64,000 nt of DNA, taken from positions 434,001-498,000 of the forward strand of contig NZ_CP109078.1 in assembly GCF_035917455.1 (NCBI RefSeq). The letters are read 5' to 3'. The DNA is from Micromonospora sp. NBC_01796. Lineage in GTDB: Bacteria > Actinomycetota > Actinomycetes > Mycobacteriales > Micromonosporaceae. The notes beneath the pieces were generated by a model. That model ran no database searches. It was not told the origin of the DNA and was given only the letters and a program-made list of their open reading frames with translations. The position numbers and the translations under genes are program-made. Positions 1 to 9,484 of the stretch are shown in pieces (the first letter of the stretch is position 1; the number at the start of each line of letters is the position of its first letter).

Positions 1-217
1 GCCGGTACTCACAGGTCGCCTGGGTGATCGCGGCGATGTGGTCGTCGTTGAACGCGGTGTTCAGGCTCGATCCCCGGTGCCCGGAGGTGCCGAACGCGAC
101 CTGCTGGCCGGGATCGGCCGGGTCGGGATGCTCGGCGTAGTACGCGGTGACGAGGTGCGCCACGTCGATCAGGTCGGCGGGGTCGGCGGGCTGGCCGGCA
201 CGGGCGTGGACCGACAT
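1..217 (-). CDS. pgm: Phosphoglucomutase, N-terminal part (truncated by window edge)
   Basis: This is the first 72 residues of an alpha-D-phosphohexomutase that interconverts glucose-1-phosphate and glucose-6-phosphate, linking glycolysis to ADP-glucose synthesis. The visible N-terminus includes VTAYYAEHPDPADPGQQVAF followed by GTSGHRGSS, typical of the bacterial Pgm family whose later residues include the catalytic phosphoserine (not visible here). The ATG is preceded by a good ribosome binding site (AGGAGGAGAAT read on the minus strand, 221-231). It lies 45 bp downstream of glgC on the same strand, so the two may be co-transcribed, which fits a supply of glucose-1-phosphate to GlgC. The 3' end is outside the window. 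Confidence 0.93.
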   Translation of the reverse strand, partial: MSVHARAGQPADPADLIDVAHLVTAYYAEHPDPADPGQQVAFGTSGHRGSSLNTAFNDDHIAAITQATCEYR

Positions 218-262
218 CGGCGATTCTCCTCCTGGGTGTGGCACGGGCTGTACAAGCTGACC

Positions 263-1495
263 TTACGGCTCGACCCGTTGGCCCTTGCCGATGACGACGA
301 TCCCGCCGTCGGAGACGGTGTAGCGGGTCCGGTCGAGTTCCAGGTCGACGCCGATCTCGGCCCCCTCGGGGACCACCACGTTCTTGTCCAGGATGGCGTT
401 GCGGACCACCGCGTGCCGACCGATGTCGACGCCCTCCATCAGCACCGACCCCTCGACGTGCGCCCAGGAGTTGATCCGGGCGTTCGGCGAGACCACGGAG
501 TTCTCCACCAGGGCGCCGGAGACGATCACACCGGGCGAGATCAGCGATCCGATCGCCCGACCCACCCGCTCCTGCCAGCCGTGCACGAACTTGGCCGGCG
601 GCCACGGCGGGTGGTCGGTGTAGATCGGCCAGGCCGAGTTGTAGAGGTTGAAGATCGGGTGGATGGCGATCAGGTCCATGTGCGCCTCGTAGAACGAGTC
701 CAGCGTCCCGACGTCGCGCCAGTAGCCCTGGTCCCGTTCGGTGCTGCCTGGGACCTCGTTGTCGCGGAAGTCGTAGACGTTCGCCTCGCCCCGCTCGACC
801 AGCATCGGGATGATGCTCCCGCCCATGTCGTGCCGGCTGGTCTTGTCGGCCGCGTCGCGCTCGACCGCCTCGCAGAGCACGTCGGTGGTGAAGACGTAGT
901 TGCCCATCGAGGCGTAGATCTCCCCCGGCGCGTCCGGCAGGCCGCGGGCGTCGGTGGGCTTCTCCCGGAACGCCTGGATCCGGCGCCCGTCGGCGGCCAC
1001 CTCGATCACCCCGAACTGGTCCGCCTGGCTCAGCGGCTGGCGGATCCCGGCCACGGTGACACCGGCACCGGAGGCGATGTGGTCCTCCACCATCTGCCGG
1101 GGGTCCATCCGGTAGATGTGGTCCGCCCCGAAGACGATCACGTAGTCGGGCTTCTCGTCGTTGATCAGGTTGAAGCTCTGGTAGATGGCGTCCGCCGAGC
1201 CGGCGAACCACCAGGGTCCACGGCGCTGCTGGGCGGGGACCGGGGCGACGTAGTTGCCGAGCAGGTTCGACATCCGCCAGGTCTTGGTCACGTGCCGGTC
1301 CAGCGAGTGCGACTTGTACTGGGTCAATACGACGATCTTGAGATAGCCGCCGTTGGCCAGGTTGGACAGCACAAAATCGATCATGCGGTACATACCGCCG
1401 AACGGCACGGCCGGTTTGGCACGGTCTGCGGTCAACGGCATCAGGCGCTTGCCCTCGCCGCCGGCCAGGACGATGGCGAGGACCTTGGGCGACAT
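263..1495 (-). CDS. glgC: Glucose-1-phosphate adenylyltransferase (ADP-glucose pyrophosphorylase)
   Basis: Makes ADP-glucose from ATP and glucose-1-phosphate, the committed step of bacterial glycogen synthesis. At 410 residues it has the normal family length. The N-terminal nucleotidyltransferase domain shows [11 protein letters not shown] (residues 12-22) and AKPAVPFGG, then [12 protein letters not shown] and DHIYRMD; the C-terminal third is a left-handed beta-helix with hexapeptide-type repeats ([19 protein letters not shown]). The gene is divergent from glgA with 72 bp between the start codons. On the minus strand TAGCGT (1507-1502) sits 6 nt before the ATG with no ribosome binding site, suggesting a leaderless transcript. 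It reads toward pgm. Confidence 0.97.
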   Translation of the reverse strand: MSPKVLAIVLAGGEGKRLMPLTADRAKPAVPFGGMYRMIDFVLSNLANGGYLKIVVLTQYKSHSLDRHVTKTWRMSNLLGNYVAPVPAQQRRGPWWFAGSADAIYQSFNLINDEKPDYVIVFGADHIYRMDPRQMVEDHIASGAGVTVAGIRQPLSQADQFGVIEVAADGRRIQAFREKPTDARGLPDAPGEIYASMGNYVFTTDVLCEAVERDAADKTSRHDMGGSIIPMLVERGEANVYDFRDNEVPGSTERDQGYWRDVGTLDSFYEAHMDLIAIHPIFNLYNSAWPIYTDHPPWPPAKFVHGWQERVGRAIGSLISPGVIVSGALVENSVVSPNARINSWAHVEGSVLMEGVDIGRHAVVRNAILDKNVVVPEGAEIGVDLELDRTRYTVSDGGIVVIGKGQRVEP

Positions 1496-1567
1496 GCACC
1501 GACGCTAACCACACCCGGCCGTTCGCACCAGTCGTACCGGGCAACATGCTGGACTAGTGTGCGGAAC
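1496..1567. promoter_or_regulatory. Divergent glgC/glgA promoter region with two leaderless-type -10 boxes
   Basis: The 72 bp between the two start codons hold TAGCGT on the minus strand (1507-1502), 6 nt before the glgC ATG, and TAGTGT on the plus strand (1555-1560), 7 nt before GTG 1568 of glgA. Neither gene has a Shine-Dalgarno sequence. The spacing is that expected when transcription starts at the first base of the start codon. No convincing -35 boxes are seen. Confidence 0.55.
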
Positions 1568-2800
1568 GTGGCCGAAACCGCTCCGTACGACGGACGACTC
1601 CGGATCGATCTGCTGACCCGCGAGTACCCACCCGAGGTCTACGGCGGGGCCGGGGTGCACGTCGAGTACCTCGCCCGGGAACTGCGCCGGCTGGCCGACC
1701 TGCGGGTGCACTGCTTCGGCGCGCCGCGTACCGGTCCGGACGACCCGCCGGGGGTGACCGCGTACCCGGAACCGGTGGAGCTGGCCGGCACCAACGCCGC
1801 GCTCCGGACCATGGGCGTCGACCTGGCCATGGCCGCCGGAACCGCCGGGACCGACCTGGTGCACAGCCACACCTGGTACGCCAACCTCGCCGGTCATGTG
1901 GCGAAGCTGCTGCACGGGGTGCCGCACGTCGTGACCGTGCACAGCCTGGAGCCGCTGCGGCCGTGGAAGGCCGAGCAGCTCGGCGGCGGTTACGCGCTCT
2001 CCTCCTGGTGTGAGCGGACCGCGCTGGGCGCCGCCGACGCGGTGATCGCGGTCTCCGCCGGGATGAAACGGGACCTGCTGGGCGCCTATCCGGAGGTGGC
2101 ACCGGAACGGGTCCGGGTGGTGCACAACGGCATCGACACCCGCCAGTACGCCCCGGACCCGGAAACCGACGTGCTGCGCCGGATCGGGGTGGACCCGGAC
2201 CGGCCGAGCGTCACCTACGTCGGCCGGGTGACCCGACAGAAGGGGCTGCCGTACCTGCTCCGGGCGGCCAGGTCGCTGCCGCCGGAGACGCAGCTCGTCC
2301 TGCTCGCCGGTGCCCCGGACACGGCCGAGATCGCGGCCGAGGTGGAATCCCTGGTGGCCGAGCTGCGGGCCAGCCGGTCCGGGGTGTTCTGGGTGGCCGA
2401 GATGCTGCCCAAGCACGAGGTGGTGCAGGTGCTCACCCACAGCACGGTTTTCGTCTGCCCGTCGATCTACGAGCCGATGGGCATCGTCAACCTGGAGGCG
2501 ATGGCCTGCGAGACGGCGGTGGTGGCCACCGCCACCGGCGGCATCCCGGAGGTGGTCTCCGACGGGGAGACCGGGCTGCTGGTCCCGATCGAGCAGGCCG
2601 CCGACGGCACCGGCACCCCGCTGGCGCCCGAGGTCTTCGTCGAGGACCTGGCCGGGGCGATCAACAAGCTGCTGGCCGACCCGGCCCGTACCGCCGAGTT
2701 CGGCCGAGCGGGACGCCGTCGCGCGGTCCAACACTTCTCCTGGGACGCGATCGCGGAGCGGACGATGGGGGTCTACCGCTCGGTCCTGCCCGCCCTCTGA
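1568..2800 (+). CDS. glgA: GT4 glycogen synthase / maltose-1-phosphate synthase (GlgA, actinobacterial GlgM type)
   Basis: A GT-B fold glycosyltransferase of family GT4 (410 residues from GTG 1568). It has the N-terminal signature LLTREYPPEVYGGAGVHVEY and the C-terminal donor-site region PSIYEPMGIVNLEAMAC. This short actinobacterial form was first named glycogen synthase. The mycobacterial homologue (Rv1212c) is now known to join ADP-glucose to glucose-1-phosphate to give maltose-1-phosphate (GlgM). The adjacent glgE, whose substrate is maltose-1-phosphate, favours that role. GTG 1568 is chosen because TAGTGT lies 7 nt upstream; GTG 1559 would add three residues but would lie inside that box. 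Confidence 0.9.
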   Translation: MAETAPYDGRLRIDLLTREYPPEVYGGAGVHVEYLARELRRLADLRVHCFGAPRTGPDDPPGVTAYPEPVELAGTNAALRTMGVDLAMAAGTAGTDLVHSHTWYANLAGHVAKLLHGVPHVVTVHSLEPLRPWKAEQLGGGYALSSWCERTALGAADAVIAVSAGMKRDLLGAYPEVAPERVRVVHNGIDTRQYAPDPETDVLRRIGVDPDRPSVTYVGRVTRQKGLPYLLRAARSLPPETQLVLLAGAPDTAEIAAEVESLVAELRASRSGVFWVAEMLPKHEVVQVLTHSTVFVCPSIYEPMGIVNLEAMACETAVVATATGGIPEVVSDGETGLLVPIEQAADGTGTPLAPEVFVEDLAGAINKLLADPARTAEFGRAGRRRAVQHFSWDAIAERTMGVYRSVLPAL

Positions 2801-2873
2801 CCGGAAACGGCCGTCCGACCTGCGGCGGCGGGGATGATCGGATTTCGACCGGGCGCCGGGACTGCCGGGGCAG

Positions 2874-2879
2874 TAGGTT
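2874..2879 (+). promoter_or_regulatory. -10 box of glgE (leaderless type)
   Basis: TAGGTT is followed by 6 nt and then GTG 2886. No ribosome binding site is present. The 85 bp gap after glgA therefore probably contains a separate glgE-glgB promoter. Confidence 0.45.
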
Positions 2880-2885
2880 GGCACC

Positions 2886-4901
2886 GTGACGGGACGGTTT
2901 CCGATCGAGAAGATCACGCCCTCGGTGGCCTGCGGTCGCTACCCGGCCAAGGCGGTGGTCGGTGAGCTGGTGCCGGTCTCCGCGCGGGCCTACCGGGAGG
3001 GGCACCGGGCGCTGGGCTGCAACGTGGTCTGGTCCGGCCCCGACGGCGAGACGCGCCCGTTCACCCGGATGCGCCCCGGCCGGGACGACCACTGGCACGC
3101 GACCATCTCCCCGGACGCGGTCGGCGACTGGACCTTTGCCGTGGAGGCGTTCGACGACCCGTACCTGACCTGGCGGGACGCGGTCACCAAGAAGTCCGCC
3201 GCCGGGCAGGACGCCACCGAGCTGGGCAACGACCTGGCCGAGGGCGCCGCGCTGATGGACTCGGCGTCCGCGCTGGTCCCGGCCGAGTTCCAACCCGGCG
3301 TACGGGCGGCAGCGGCGGCGCTGCGCGATCGGGAACTGCCGCTGGAGCAGCGCCTCGCCCCGGCCCTGGACCTGGCCGAGCTGCTGTGGTCGTACCCGGT
3401 GCGCCGGCTGGTCACCCGCAGCGACGACCATCCACTCTGGACCGATCGACCCCGCGCCCTCTTCTCCGCCTGGTACGAGTTCTTCCCCCGCTCCGAGGGG
3501 ACCGCCCCGCCGGGCGAGGGCAAACCGGCCGAGCACGGGACCTTCGCCACCGCCGCCGCCCGTCTCCCCGGTGTCGCCGCGATGGGTTTCGACGTGCTCT
3601 ACCTCCCGCCGATCCACCCGATCGGCCGGGTCAACCGCAAGGGCCCGAACAACTCCCTGGCCGCCGGCCCGGACGACCCCGGTTCGCCGTGGGCGATCGG
3701 CGCGGCCGAGGGCGGCCACGACGCCATCCACCCCGATCTCGGTACGGCCGACGACTTCCGCCGGTTCGTCGCCTCGGCCGCCGAGGTCGGCCTGGAGGTG
3801 GCGATGGACCTGGCGCTGCAGGCCGCACCCGACCACCCCTGGGTGACCGAGCACCCGGAGTGGTTCACCACCCTCGCCGACGGTTCGATCGCGTACGCCG
3901 AGAACCCGCCGAAGAAGTACCAGGACATCTACCCGCTGGACTTCGACCGCGACCCCGACGGGATCCGGGCCGAGGTGCTGCGGGTGGTGACGCACTGGAT
4001 CGACCACGGGGTACGGATCTTCCGGGTGGACAACCCGCACACCAAGCCGTTCGACTTCTGGCAGTGGCTGATCCACGAGGTCAAACAGCTCGACCCGGAG
4101 GTGATCTTCCTGGCCGAGGCGTTCACCCGACCGGCGGTCATGCACGGCCTGGGCAAGATCGGGTTCACCCAGTCGTACACCTACTTCAGTTGGCGGTACA
4201 GCGCCGACGAGCTGCGCGAATACTGCACCGAGCTGATCGACGCGGCCGACTACATGCGCCCCAACTTCTGGCCGAACACGCCCGACATCCTGCCCGAGCC
4301 GCTGAAGCTCGGCGTACCGTCGATCTTCAAGATCCGGGCGGTGCTGGCCTCCCTGCTCTCCCCCTCCTGGGGCATCTACGCCGGTTTCGAACTCCTCGAA
4401 CACGAGGCCCTGCCCGGCGCCGAGGAGTACGCCGACAGCGAGAAGTTCCAGCTCCGTCCCCGGGACTGGACCGCCGCCGAGGCGCAGGGACGGTCGCTGG
4501 CGCCGTACATCGCCCGGCTCAACGCCGTACGGCGGAAGAACCCGGCGCTGCACTGGCTGCGCAACCTGCGGTTCCACCACAGCGACAACCCGGCCCTGTT
4601 CTGCTGGTCGAAGCGGGACGAGCGGACCGGGAACACCGTCCTGGTGGTCTGCTCGCTCGACCCCTTCCAGGCCCAGTGGGGCAACCTCAGCCTCGACCTG
4701 CCGGCGCTGGGCCTGGACTGGGCCGACCGGTTCACCGTCTACGACGAGATGAGCGGCGCCCGGTACGACTGGGGGCAGCACAACGTCGTCGGGCTCGACC
4801 CGAACCAGCCGGCGCACGTGTTCACCGTGCACCACAACGGTCCGCCACCGCCGCCGGCCACCGCCCCGACCGTGCCCGCCACCACCGAGACCGCGAAGTG
4901 A
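2886..4901 (+). CDS. glgE: Alpha-1,4-glucan:maltose-1-phosphate maltosyltransferase
   Basis: GH13_3 enzyme that transfers maltosyl units from alpha-maltose-1-phosphate to the non-reducing end of alpha-1,4-glucan. At 671 residues the length is normal. The catalytic nucleophile is Asp382 in [14 protein letters not shown] and the acid/base is Glu411 in FLAEAFTRP; the 29-residue spacing matches characterised GlgE proteins. Upstream lie [19 protein letters not shown] and the [11 protein letters not shown] segment typical of the family. The gene starts at GTG 2886 and is followed after 8 bp by glgB. In many actinomycetes treS and pep2/mak lie beside glgE; neither is present here, so in this locus maltose-1-phosphate would come from GlgC plus GlgM. 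Confidence 0.97.
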   Translation: MTGRFPIEKITPSVACGRYPAKAVVGELVPVSARAYREGHRALGCNVVWSGPDGETRPFTRMRPGRDDHWHATISPDAVGDWTFAVEAFDDPYLTWRDAVTKKSAAGQDATELGNDLAEGAALMDSASALVPAEFQPGVRAAAAALRDRELPLEQRLAPALDLAELLWSYPVRRLVTRSDDHPLWTDRPRALFSAWYEFFPRSEGTAPPGEGKPAEHGTFATAAARLPGVAAMGFDVLYLPPIHPIGRVNRKGPNNSLAAGPDDPGSPWAIGAAEGGHDAIHPDLGTADDFRRFVASAAEVGLEVAMDLALQAAPDHPWVTEHPEWFTTLADGSIAYAENPPKKYQDIYPLDFDRDPDGIRAEVLRVVTHWIDHGVRIFRVDNPHTKPFDFWQWLIHEVKQLDPEVIFLAEAFTRPAVMHGLGKIGFTQSYTYFSWRYSADELREYCTELIDAADYMRPNFWPNTPDILPEPLKLGVPSIFKIRAVLASLLSPSWGIYAGFELLEHEALPGAEEYADSEKFQLRPRDWTAAEAQGRSLAPYIARLNAVRRKNPALHWLRNLRFHHSDNPALFCWSKRDERTGNTVLVVCSLDPFQAQWGNLSLDLPALGLDWADRFTVYDEMSGARYDWGQHNVVGLDPNQPAHVFTVHHNGPPPPPATAPTVPATTETAK

Positions 4902-4909
4902 GCCCGCCA

Positions 4910-7033
4910 ATGGACGTTGACCTGGACTCGCTCGTCGCCGGGGTGGCGTACGACCCGCACGCCCTGCTCGGGGCGCATCCGCGCGGCGGGCAGACGCTGG
5001 TCCGTACCTGGCGGCGCGGTGCCCGGGAGGTCTCGGTGCTGGTCGCCGGGGACCGGTACCCGATGCGCAGGGTGCACAACGAGGGGGTCTTCGAGGCGAC
5101 CGTGCCCGGCACGGTGCTGGACTACCGGATCGAGGTCGACGGGGAGCCGCGCGACGACCCGTACCGGTACCCGCCGAGCCTGGGCGAGGTGGACCTGCAC
5201 CTGATCGGCGAGGGCCGGCACGAACGGCTCTGGTCCGCCCTCGGCGCCCGTCCCCGCACGGGTGGCGGGGTCGCCTTCGCGGTCTGGGCGCCGAACGCCC
5301 GGGGCGTACGCGTGGTCGGCGACTTCACCGGTTGGGGCGCACACGAGGGCTGGCCGATGCGGTCGCTCGGCGGCAGTGGGGTGTGGGAGATCTTCGCCCC
5401 CGAGGCGGCGCCCGGCCAGCGGTACAAGTACCGGATCCTCGGCCAGGACGGGATCTGGCGGGACAAGGCCGACCCGATGGCCGCGCACACCGAGGTCCCG
5501 CCCCGGACCGGCTCGGTGATCTACCAGTCGTCGTACGAGTGGAACGACGCCGAGTGGCTCGCCGACCGCGCGCAGCGCCACCCCCACCGGGAGGCGATGA
5601 GCGTCTACGAGGTGCATCTCGGCTCGTGGCGCCCCGGTCTCGGCTACCGGGAGTTGGCCGACCAGCTCACCGCGTACGTGGTGGACCTGGGCTTCACCCA
5701 CGTGGAGTTCATGCCGGTGGCCGAGCACCCGTTCGGCGGTTCCTGGGGTTACCAGGTGACCGGCTACTACGCCCCGACCTCCCGGTTCGGCACCCCGGAC
5801 GACTTCCGCTACCTGGTGGACCGGCTGCACGCCGCCGGCATCGGGGTGCTGCTGGACTGGGTGCCGGCGCACTTCCCCCGCGACGAGTGGGCGCTGGCCC
5901 GGTTCGACGGAACCGCCCTGTACGAGCACGCCGACCCGCGTCGCGGCGAGCACCCCGACTGGGGCACGTACGTCTTCGACTTCGGCCGCCGCGAGGTACG
6001 CAACTTCCTGGTCGCCAACGCGCTCTACTGGTGCGCCGAGTTCCACGTCGACGGGCTGCGGGTGGACGCGGTCGCCTCGATGCTCTACCTGGACTACTCC
6101 CGCGAGGACGGCAAGTGGCTGCCGAACCAGCACGGTGGGCGGGAGAACCTGGAGGCGATCGGCTTCCTCCAGGAGACGAACGCGACCGTCTACCGGGAGT
6201 ATCCCGGCGTGGTGATGATCGCCGAGGAGTCCACCGCCTGGCCGGGGGTGACCCAGCCGACCCACGCCAACGGGCTCGGCTTCGGCTTCAAGTGGAACAT
6301 GGGCTGGATGCACGACACCCTGAGCTACCTGAGCAAGGAGCCGGTCCACCGCCAGTGGCACCACAACGAACTGACCTTCTCCCTGGTGTACGCCTGGAGC
6401 GAGAACTACCTGCTGCCGATCAGCCACGACGAGGTGGTCCACGGCAAGGGTTCGTTGGCCGGCAAGATGCCCGGCGACACCTGGCAGCGGCTGGCGAACG
6501 TCCGCGCGCTGCTGGCGTACATGTGGGCGCATCCGGGCAAGCAACTGCTCTTCATGGGCAGTGAACTCGCCGACGACCGGGAGTGGAGCGAGGACCGGGG
6601 ACTGGACTGGAACCTCGTCTACGACCCGGCACGGGCCGGGGTGCAGCGGCTGGTCCGGGACCTGAACCGGGCCTACCGGGCCGCCCCGGCGCTCTACTCG
6701 CAGGACACGTCCCCGGACGGGTTCCGGTGGATCGTCGGGAACGACTCGGGCAACAACACGGTGGCGTTCATCCGGATCGCCGCCGACGGGTCGCCGCTGG
6801 TCTGCGTGGCGAACTTCTCCGCCGTACCGCACGAGAACTACCGGCTGGGCATGCCGGTGGCCGGTGTCTGGCAGGAGACCCTGAACACGGACGCGGAGAG
6901 CTACGGCGGCTCCGGGGTGGGCAACCTCGGCACCGTACGGGCCGAGCCGATGCCGTGGCACGGGCAGCCGGCCTCGGCCACCCTCCGGATCCCCCCGCTC
7001 GGTGTCCTCTGGCTCCGCCCGGCGCCCCGCTGA
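4910..7033 (+). CDS. glgB: 1,4-alpha-glucan branching enzyme
   Basis: Introduces alpha-1,6 branches into the linear glucan made by GlgE. The 707-residue protein has an N-terminal CBM48-like region ([31 protein letters not shown]), then a GH13_9 catalytic barrel with [17 protein letters not shown], nucleophile Asp386 ([12 protein letters not shown]) and acid/base Glu439 ([10 protein letters not shown]), and a C-terminal beta domain ending [15 protein letters not shown] 4910 is chosen; GTG 4898 overlaps the glgE stop as GTGA and would add four residues (VSPP), and is a real alternative for translational coupling. Co-transcription with glgE is very likely. Its stop codon lies inside a terminator stem shared with the convergent SDR gene. 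Confidence 0.97.
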   Translation: MDVDLDSLVAGVAYDPHALLGAHPRGGQTLVRTWRRGAREVSVLVAGDRYPMRRVHNEGVFEATVPGTVLDYRIEVDGEPRDDPYRYPPSLGEVDLHLIGEGRHERLWSALGARPRTGGGVAFAVWAPNARGVRVVGDFTGWGAHEGWPMRSLGGSGVWEIFAPEAAPGQRYKYRILGQDGIWRDKADPMAAHTEVPPRTGSVIYQSSYEWNDAEWLADRAQRHPHREAMSVYEVHLGSWRPGLGYRELADQLTAYVVDLGFTHVEFMPVAEHPFGGSWGYQVTGYYAPTSRFGTPDDFRYLVDRLHAAGIGVLLDWVPAHFPRDEWALARFDGTALYEHADPRRGEHPDWGTYVFDFGRREVRNFLVANALYWCAEFHVDGLRVDAVASMLYLDYSREDGKWLPNQHGGRENLEAIGFLQETNATVYREYPGVVMIAEESTAWPGVTQPTHANGLGFGFKWNMGWMHDTLSYLSKEPVHRQWHHNELTFSLVYAWSENYLLPISHDEVVHGKGSLAGKMPGDTWQRLANVRALLAYMWAHPGKQLLFMGSELADDREWSEDRGLDWNLVYDPARAGVQRLVRDLNRAYRAAPALYSQDTSPDGFRWIVGNDSGNNTVAFIRIAADGSPLVCVANFSAVPHENYRLGMPVAGVWQETLNTDAESYGGSGVGNLGTVRAEPMPWHGQPASATLRIPPLGVLWLRPAPR

Positions 7034-7050
7034 CGGTTCGCTCAGCGGGG
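7025..7050. terminator. Bidirectional terminator between glgB and the SDR gene, containing both stop codons
   Basis: A perfect 9-bp inverted repeat, CCCCGCTGA (7025-7033) and TCAGCGGGG (7042-7050), with an 8-nt loop. The TGA of glgB ends the left arm and the TGA of the SDR gene (TCA on plus) begins the right arm. There is no T tract, as is common in actinomycetes. Confidence 0.7.
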
Positions 7051-7920
7051 CAGCAGGCCGGCAAGGTACGACTGGCTGAGGTCGTACTGCCCGTCGAAGT
7101 CGGTGGACCGGCTGACCTCGGCCCACCGGGAGGTCTCCTGGGCCCGTGCCACCGACGCCTGTTCGGCCAGTTGGAGGGCGTCGGAGCCGAGCAGGAGGCG
7201 CAGCGGCGGGTCGGGCAGCGCGACGACGCCGACGATCACCTGGGCGGCCCGCCCCGGATCACCGGGCTGCTTGCCGTCCGCCTCCCGGCGGTAGGCGTGG
7301 ATCCGTCCCACCGTCTCCTCGTAGGCCGCCCCCACCTCGGCGATCCGCATGGACGAGCCACCCCAGTCCGTACGGAACGCGCCCGGCTCGACGATCGTCA
7401 CCTTGACCCCGAACGGCTTGACCTCGTTGTTCAGCACCTCGGAGAAGCCCTCCACGCCGAACTTCGCGGTCTGGTACGCGGCCAGCCCCGGGGTCCCGCC
7501 GACCCGGCCGCCGATCGAGGAGAACTGGAGGAAGTGACCGGAACGCTGGCGGCGCAGGATCGGCAGGGCCGCCTTGGTGACGTTGACGACGCCGAACAGG
7601 TTCGTCTCGATCTGCCGACGGAAGTCCTCGTCCGAGGTCTCCTCGATCGGCGCGCTGTCGGCGTAACCGGCGTTGTTCGCCACCACGTCGAGCCCGCCGA
7701 ACACGTCCACCGCGACCTGGACCGCGGTGTGCGCGGCGGCCGGGTCGGTCACGTCGAGGGCGACCGCGCGGACCCGGTCGCCGTACGTGTCGACGAGTTC
7801 GGCGAGTTGTTCCGGGCGGCGGGCGGTGGCGACGAGGTTGTCACCGCCGGCAAGGACGGCGCGGCTCAGTTCCCACCCCAGTCCACGGGAGCTTCCGGTG
7901 ACGAGCCAGGTCTTGGCCAT
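7042..7920 (-). CDS. SDR family NAD(P)-dependent oxidoreductase
   Basis: Classical short-chain dehydrogenase of 292 residues. It has the cofactor motif TGSSRGLG near the N-terminus, the NNAGY motif, the catalytic Ser in FSSIGG and the YQTAK active-site Tyr/Lys. The long C-terminal part (EPGAFRTDWGGSSM onward) matches SDRs that act on unknown small carbonyls; no substrate can be assigned. ATG 7920 has a good ribosome binding site (AGGAGAGG on the minus strand). It is divergent from a TetR regulator, with strong palindromes between them, so it is probably the main target of that regulator. Confidence 0.9.
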   Translation of the reverse strand: MAKTWLVTGSSRGLGWELSRAVLAGGDNLVATARRPEQLAELVDTYGDRVRAVALDVTDPAAAHTAVQVAVDVFGGLDVVANNAGYADSAPIEETSDEDFRRQIETNLFGVVNVTKAALPILRRQRSGHFLQFSSIGGRVGGTPGLAAYQTAKFGVEGFSEVLNNEVKPFGVKVTIVEPGAFRTDWGGSSMRIAEVGAAYEETVGRIHAYRREADGKQPGDPGRAAQVIVGVVALPDPPLRLLLGSDALQLAEQASVARAQETSRWAEVSRSTDFDGQYDLSQSYLAGLLPR

Positions 7921-8008
7921 GGTCGAGAATCCTCTCCTGATCCTGCCCGCTGCCTGTGGTTGTGTCAGACCGAGCTTCGCAGGAGGCTCGTCCGCTCGCG
8001 GGGCGCCT

Positions 8009-8053
8009 GTTAAAGTGGAGGCGCGCCTCCAGATTAACGGAGGGGTGCCTCCG
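8009..8053. promoter_or_regulatory. Two adjacent TetR-type operator palindromes
   Basis: The first site has a perfect 16-bp core, TGGAGGCGCGCCTCCA (8016-8031). It extends to GTTAA (8009-8013) and TTAAC (8034-8038), giving 30 bp with only two mismatched pairs. The second is CGGAGG-GGTG-CCTCCG (8038-8053). Their centres are 22 bp apart, about two helical turns, so two dimers could bind one face of the DNA. They lie between the SDR and TetR starts and probably control both. Confidence 0.7.
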
Positions 8054-8107
8054 GTACAAGTCGGGTCGATCACAGCCCGTCGGATCGGCCACAGCTCGGG
8101 AGGAACG

Positions 8108-8689
8108 GTGACGGAGCAGAGGTCCGGAACGCCCCGGGTCGCGGTGCGCCGCCCGCACCGGGCCGACGCCCGCCGCAACTTCGACGCCCTGCTCGGCGCC
8201 GCCCGCGAGGTCTTCGCCGAGAGCGGCACGTCGGCCTCCCTGGAGGAGATCGCCCGTCGGGCCGGAGTCGGCATCGGCACCCTCTACCGGAACTTCCCCA
8301 CCCGCCAGGACCTCTTCGACACCGTCTACCTCGGCGAGGTCGAGGAACTGTGCCAGGCCGCCGACGAGGTCGCCGACCTGCCGCCCTGGGACGGCTTCGT
8401 GGTCTGGCTGCGCCGGTTCGTCGACTACGTCGCCACGAAACGAGCCATCTACGAGTCGCTGAACCGGGACTCGGAGACGTTCCGCTCCTGCCGGGTCGCC
8501 ATGTACGGCGCCGGCGAGCCCCTGTTCGAACGCGCCCAGGCGGCCGGCGAGGCGCGTACGGACGTCAGTTTCGACGACGTACTGCGCATGATCACCGGGC
8601 TCACCGCGACCGGGTTCACCGACGAGCGGCAACGCGACCGGGTGCTCGGCATCGCCCTCGACGGCGTACGGAGACGACCGGCGGGGTAA
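8108..8689 (+). CDS. TetR family transcriptional regulator
   Basis: A 193-residue regulator with an N-terminal helix-turn-helix: RRNFDALLGAAREVFAESG, then ASLEEIARRAGVGIGTLYRN and FPTRQDLFDTVY. The C-terminal ligand domain is not specific enough to predict an effector. GTG 8108 is supported by GGGAGGAAC just upstream. It is divergent from the SDR gene, and the palindromes between them are likely its binding sites, implying autoregulation and repression of the SDR. A HAD hydrolase follows after 9 bp and may be co-transcribed. Confidence 0.92.
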   Translation: MTEQRSGTPRVAVRRPHRADARRNFDALLGAAREVFAESGTSASLEEIARRAGVGIGTLYRNFPTRQDLFDTVYLGEVEELCQAADEVADLPPWDGFVVWLRRFVDYVATKRAIYESLNRDSETFRSCRVAMYGAGEPLFERAQAAGEARTDVSFDDVLRMITGLTATGFTDERQRDRVLGIALDGVRRRPAG

Positions 8690-8698
8690 GCGGGTGGC

Positions 8699-9370
8699 AT
8701 GGAGAACCCGAGGGGTGTGCTCTTCGACATCGACGGCACCCTGGTCGACACCACGTACCTGCACACGGTCTGTTGGTGGGAGGCGCTGCGGCAGGCCGAC
8801 CACGACGTACCCATGGCCTCGATCCACCGCTCGGTCGGGATGGGCGCGGACAAGCTGCTGGAACACGTACTCGGGCCGGAGCACGACCGCGACGGCGACC
8901 AGCGGATCCGCGGCGCGCACGACAGTCTCTACGCCGAGTACTGGCCCCGGCTGCGCCCACTGCCCGGCGCCGTCGCCCTGCTGCGGGCCTGCGCCGGCCT
9001 GGGGCTGCGGGTGGTCCTGGCCAGCTCCGCTGCCGAACACGAGGCGTCCGCCCTGCGCGCGGTGCTGAACGCCGACGACGTCATCGCCGCCGTGACCACC
9101 TCGGCGGACGCCCGGGAGAGCAAACCCGCCCCGGACATCGTGGCCGCCGCGCTCGACCAGTCCGGCCTGGAAGCCTCGCGGGTGGTGTTCGTCGGCGACT
9201 CGGTCTGGGACGTCGCCGCCTCCGGCCAGCTCGACATCCCCTGCATCGGCCTGACCTGCGGCGGAACCAGCCGGGGTGAGTTGGCCGGTGCGGGCGCGGT
9301 GGCCGTCTACCACGACCCCGCCGACCTGCTCGCCGCGTTGTCCGAGTCCCCGATCGCCGCCCTGTCCTGA
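8699..9370 (+). CDS. HAD-IA family hydrolase (beta-phosphoglucomutase/phosphatase-like)
   Basis: Cytosolic HAD phosphatase of 223 residues. Motif I is FDIDGTLVDT with the nucleophile Asp10 and Asp12; motif II is VVLASSA; the motif III Lys is in ESKPAPDI; motif IV is VFVGDSVWDV. The cap region between motifs I and II places it in the HAD-IA (PGM-like) group acting on phosphorylated sugars or other small metabolites. It begins 9 bp after the TetR gene. The real substrate cannot be told from the sequence. Confidence 0.9.
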   Translation: MENPRGVLFDIDGTLVDTTYLHTVCWWEALRQADHDVPMASIHRSVGMGADKLLEHVLGPEHDRDGDQRIRGAHDSLYAEYWPRLRPLPGAVALLRACAGLGLRVVLASSAAEHEASALRAVLNADDVIAAVTTSADARESKPAPDIVAAALDQSGLEASRVVFVGDSVWDVAASGQLDIPCIGLTCGGTSRGELAGAGAVAVYHDPADLLAALSESPIAALS

Positions 9371-9451
9371 GTCCCCCGACAGTTTCCCGGCCTGAGTCAC
9401 CGGCCACTTCAGGAGTGGGCGGGGCCGCGCCGGGGAAAGGCTAGGCACCAC

Positions 9452-9466
9452 CTGCCCGTCGGGCAG
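9452..9466. promoter_or_regulatory. Palindrome upstream of antiporter gene
   Basis: CTGCCCG-T-CGGGCAG is a perfect 7+1+7 palindrome ending just before the ribosome binding site GGGAGGGG of the antiporter. It could be an operator or a leader hairpin. The rest of the 114-bp gap after the HAD gene shows nothing else clear. Confidence 0.4.
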
Positions 9467-9484
9467 ATCGGGAGGGGTGGTGGC

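Noticed and set aside
38-1558. Plus-strand extension of the glgA frame to position 38
   Set aside because: This part is antisense to glgC and has no glycosyltransferase similarity; the real gene starts at GTG 1568.
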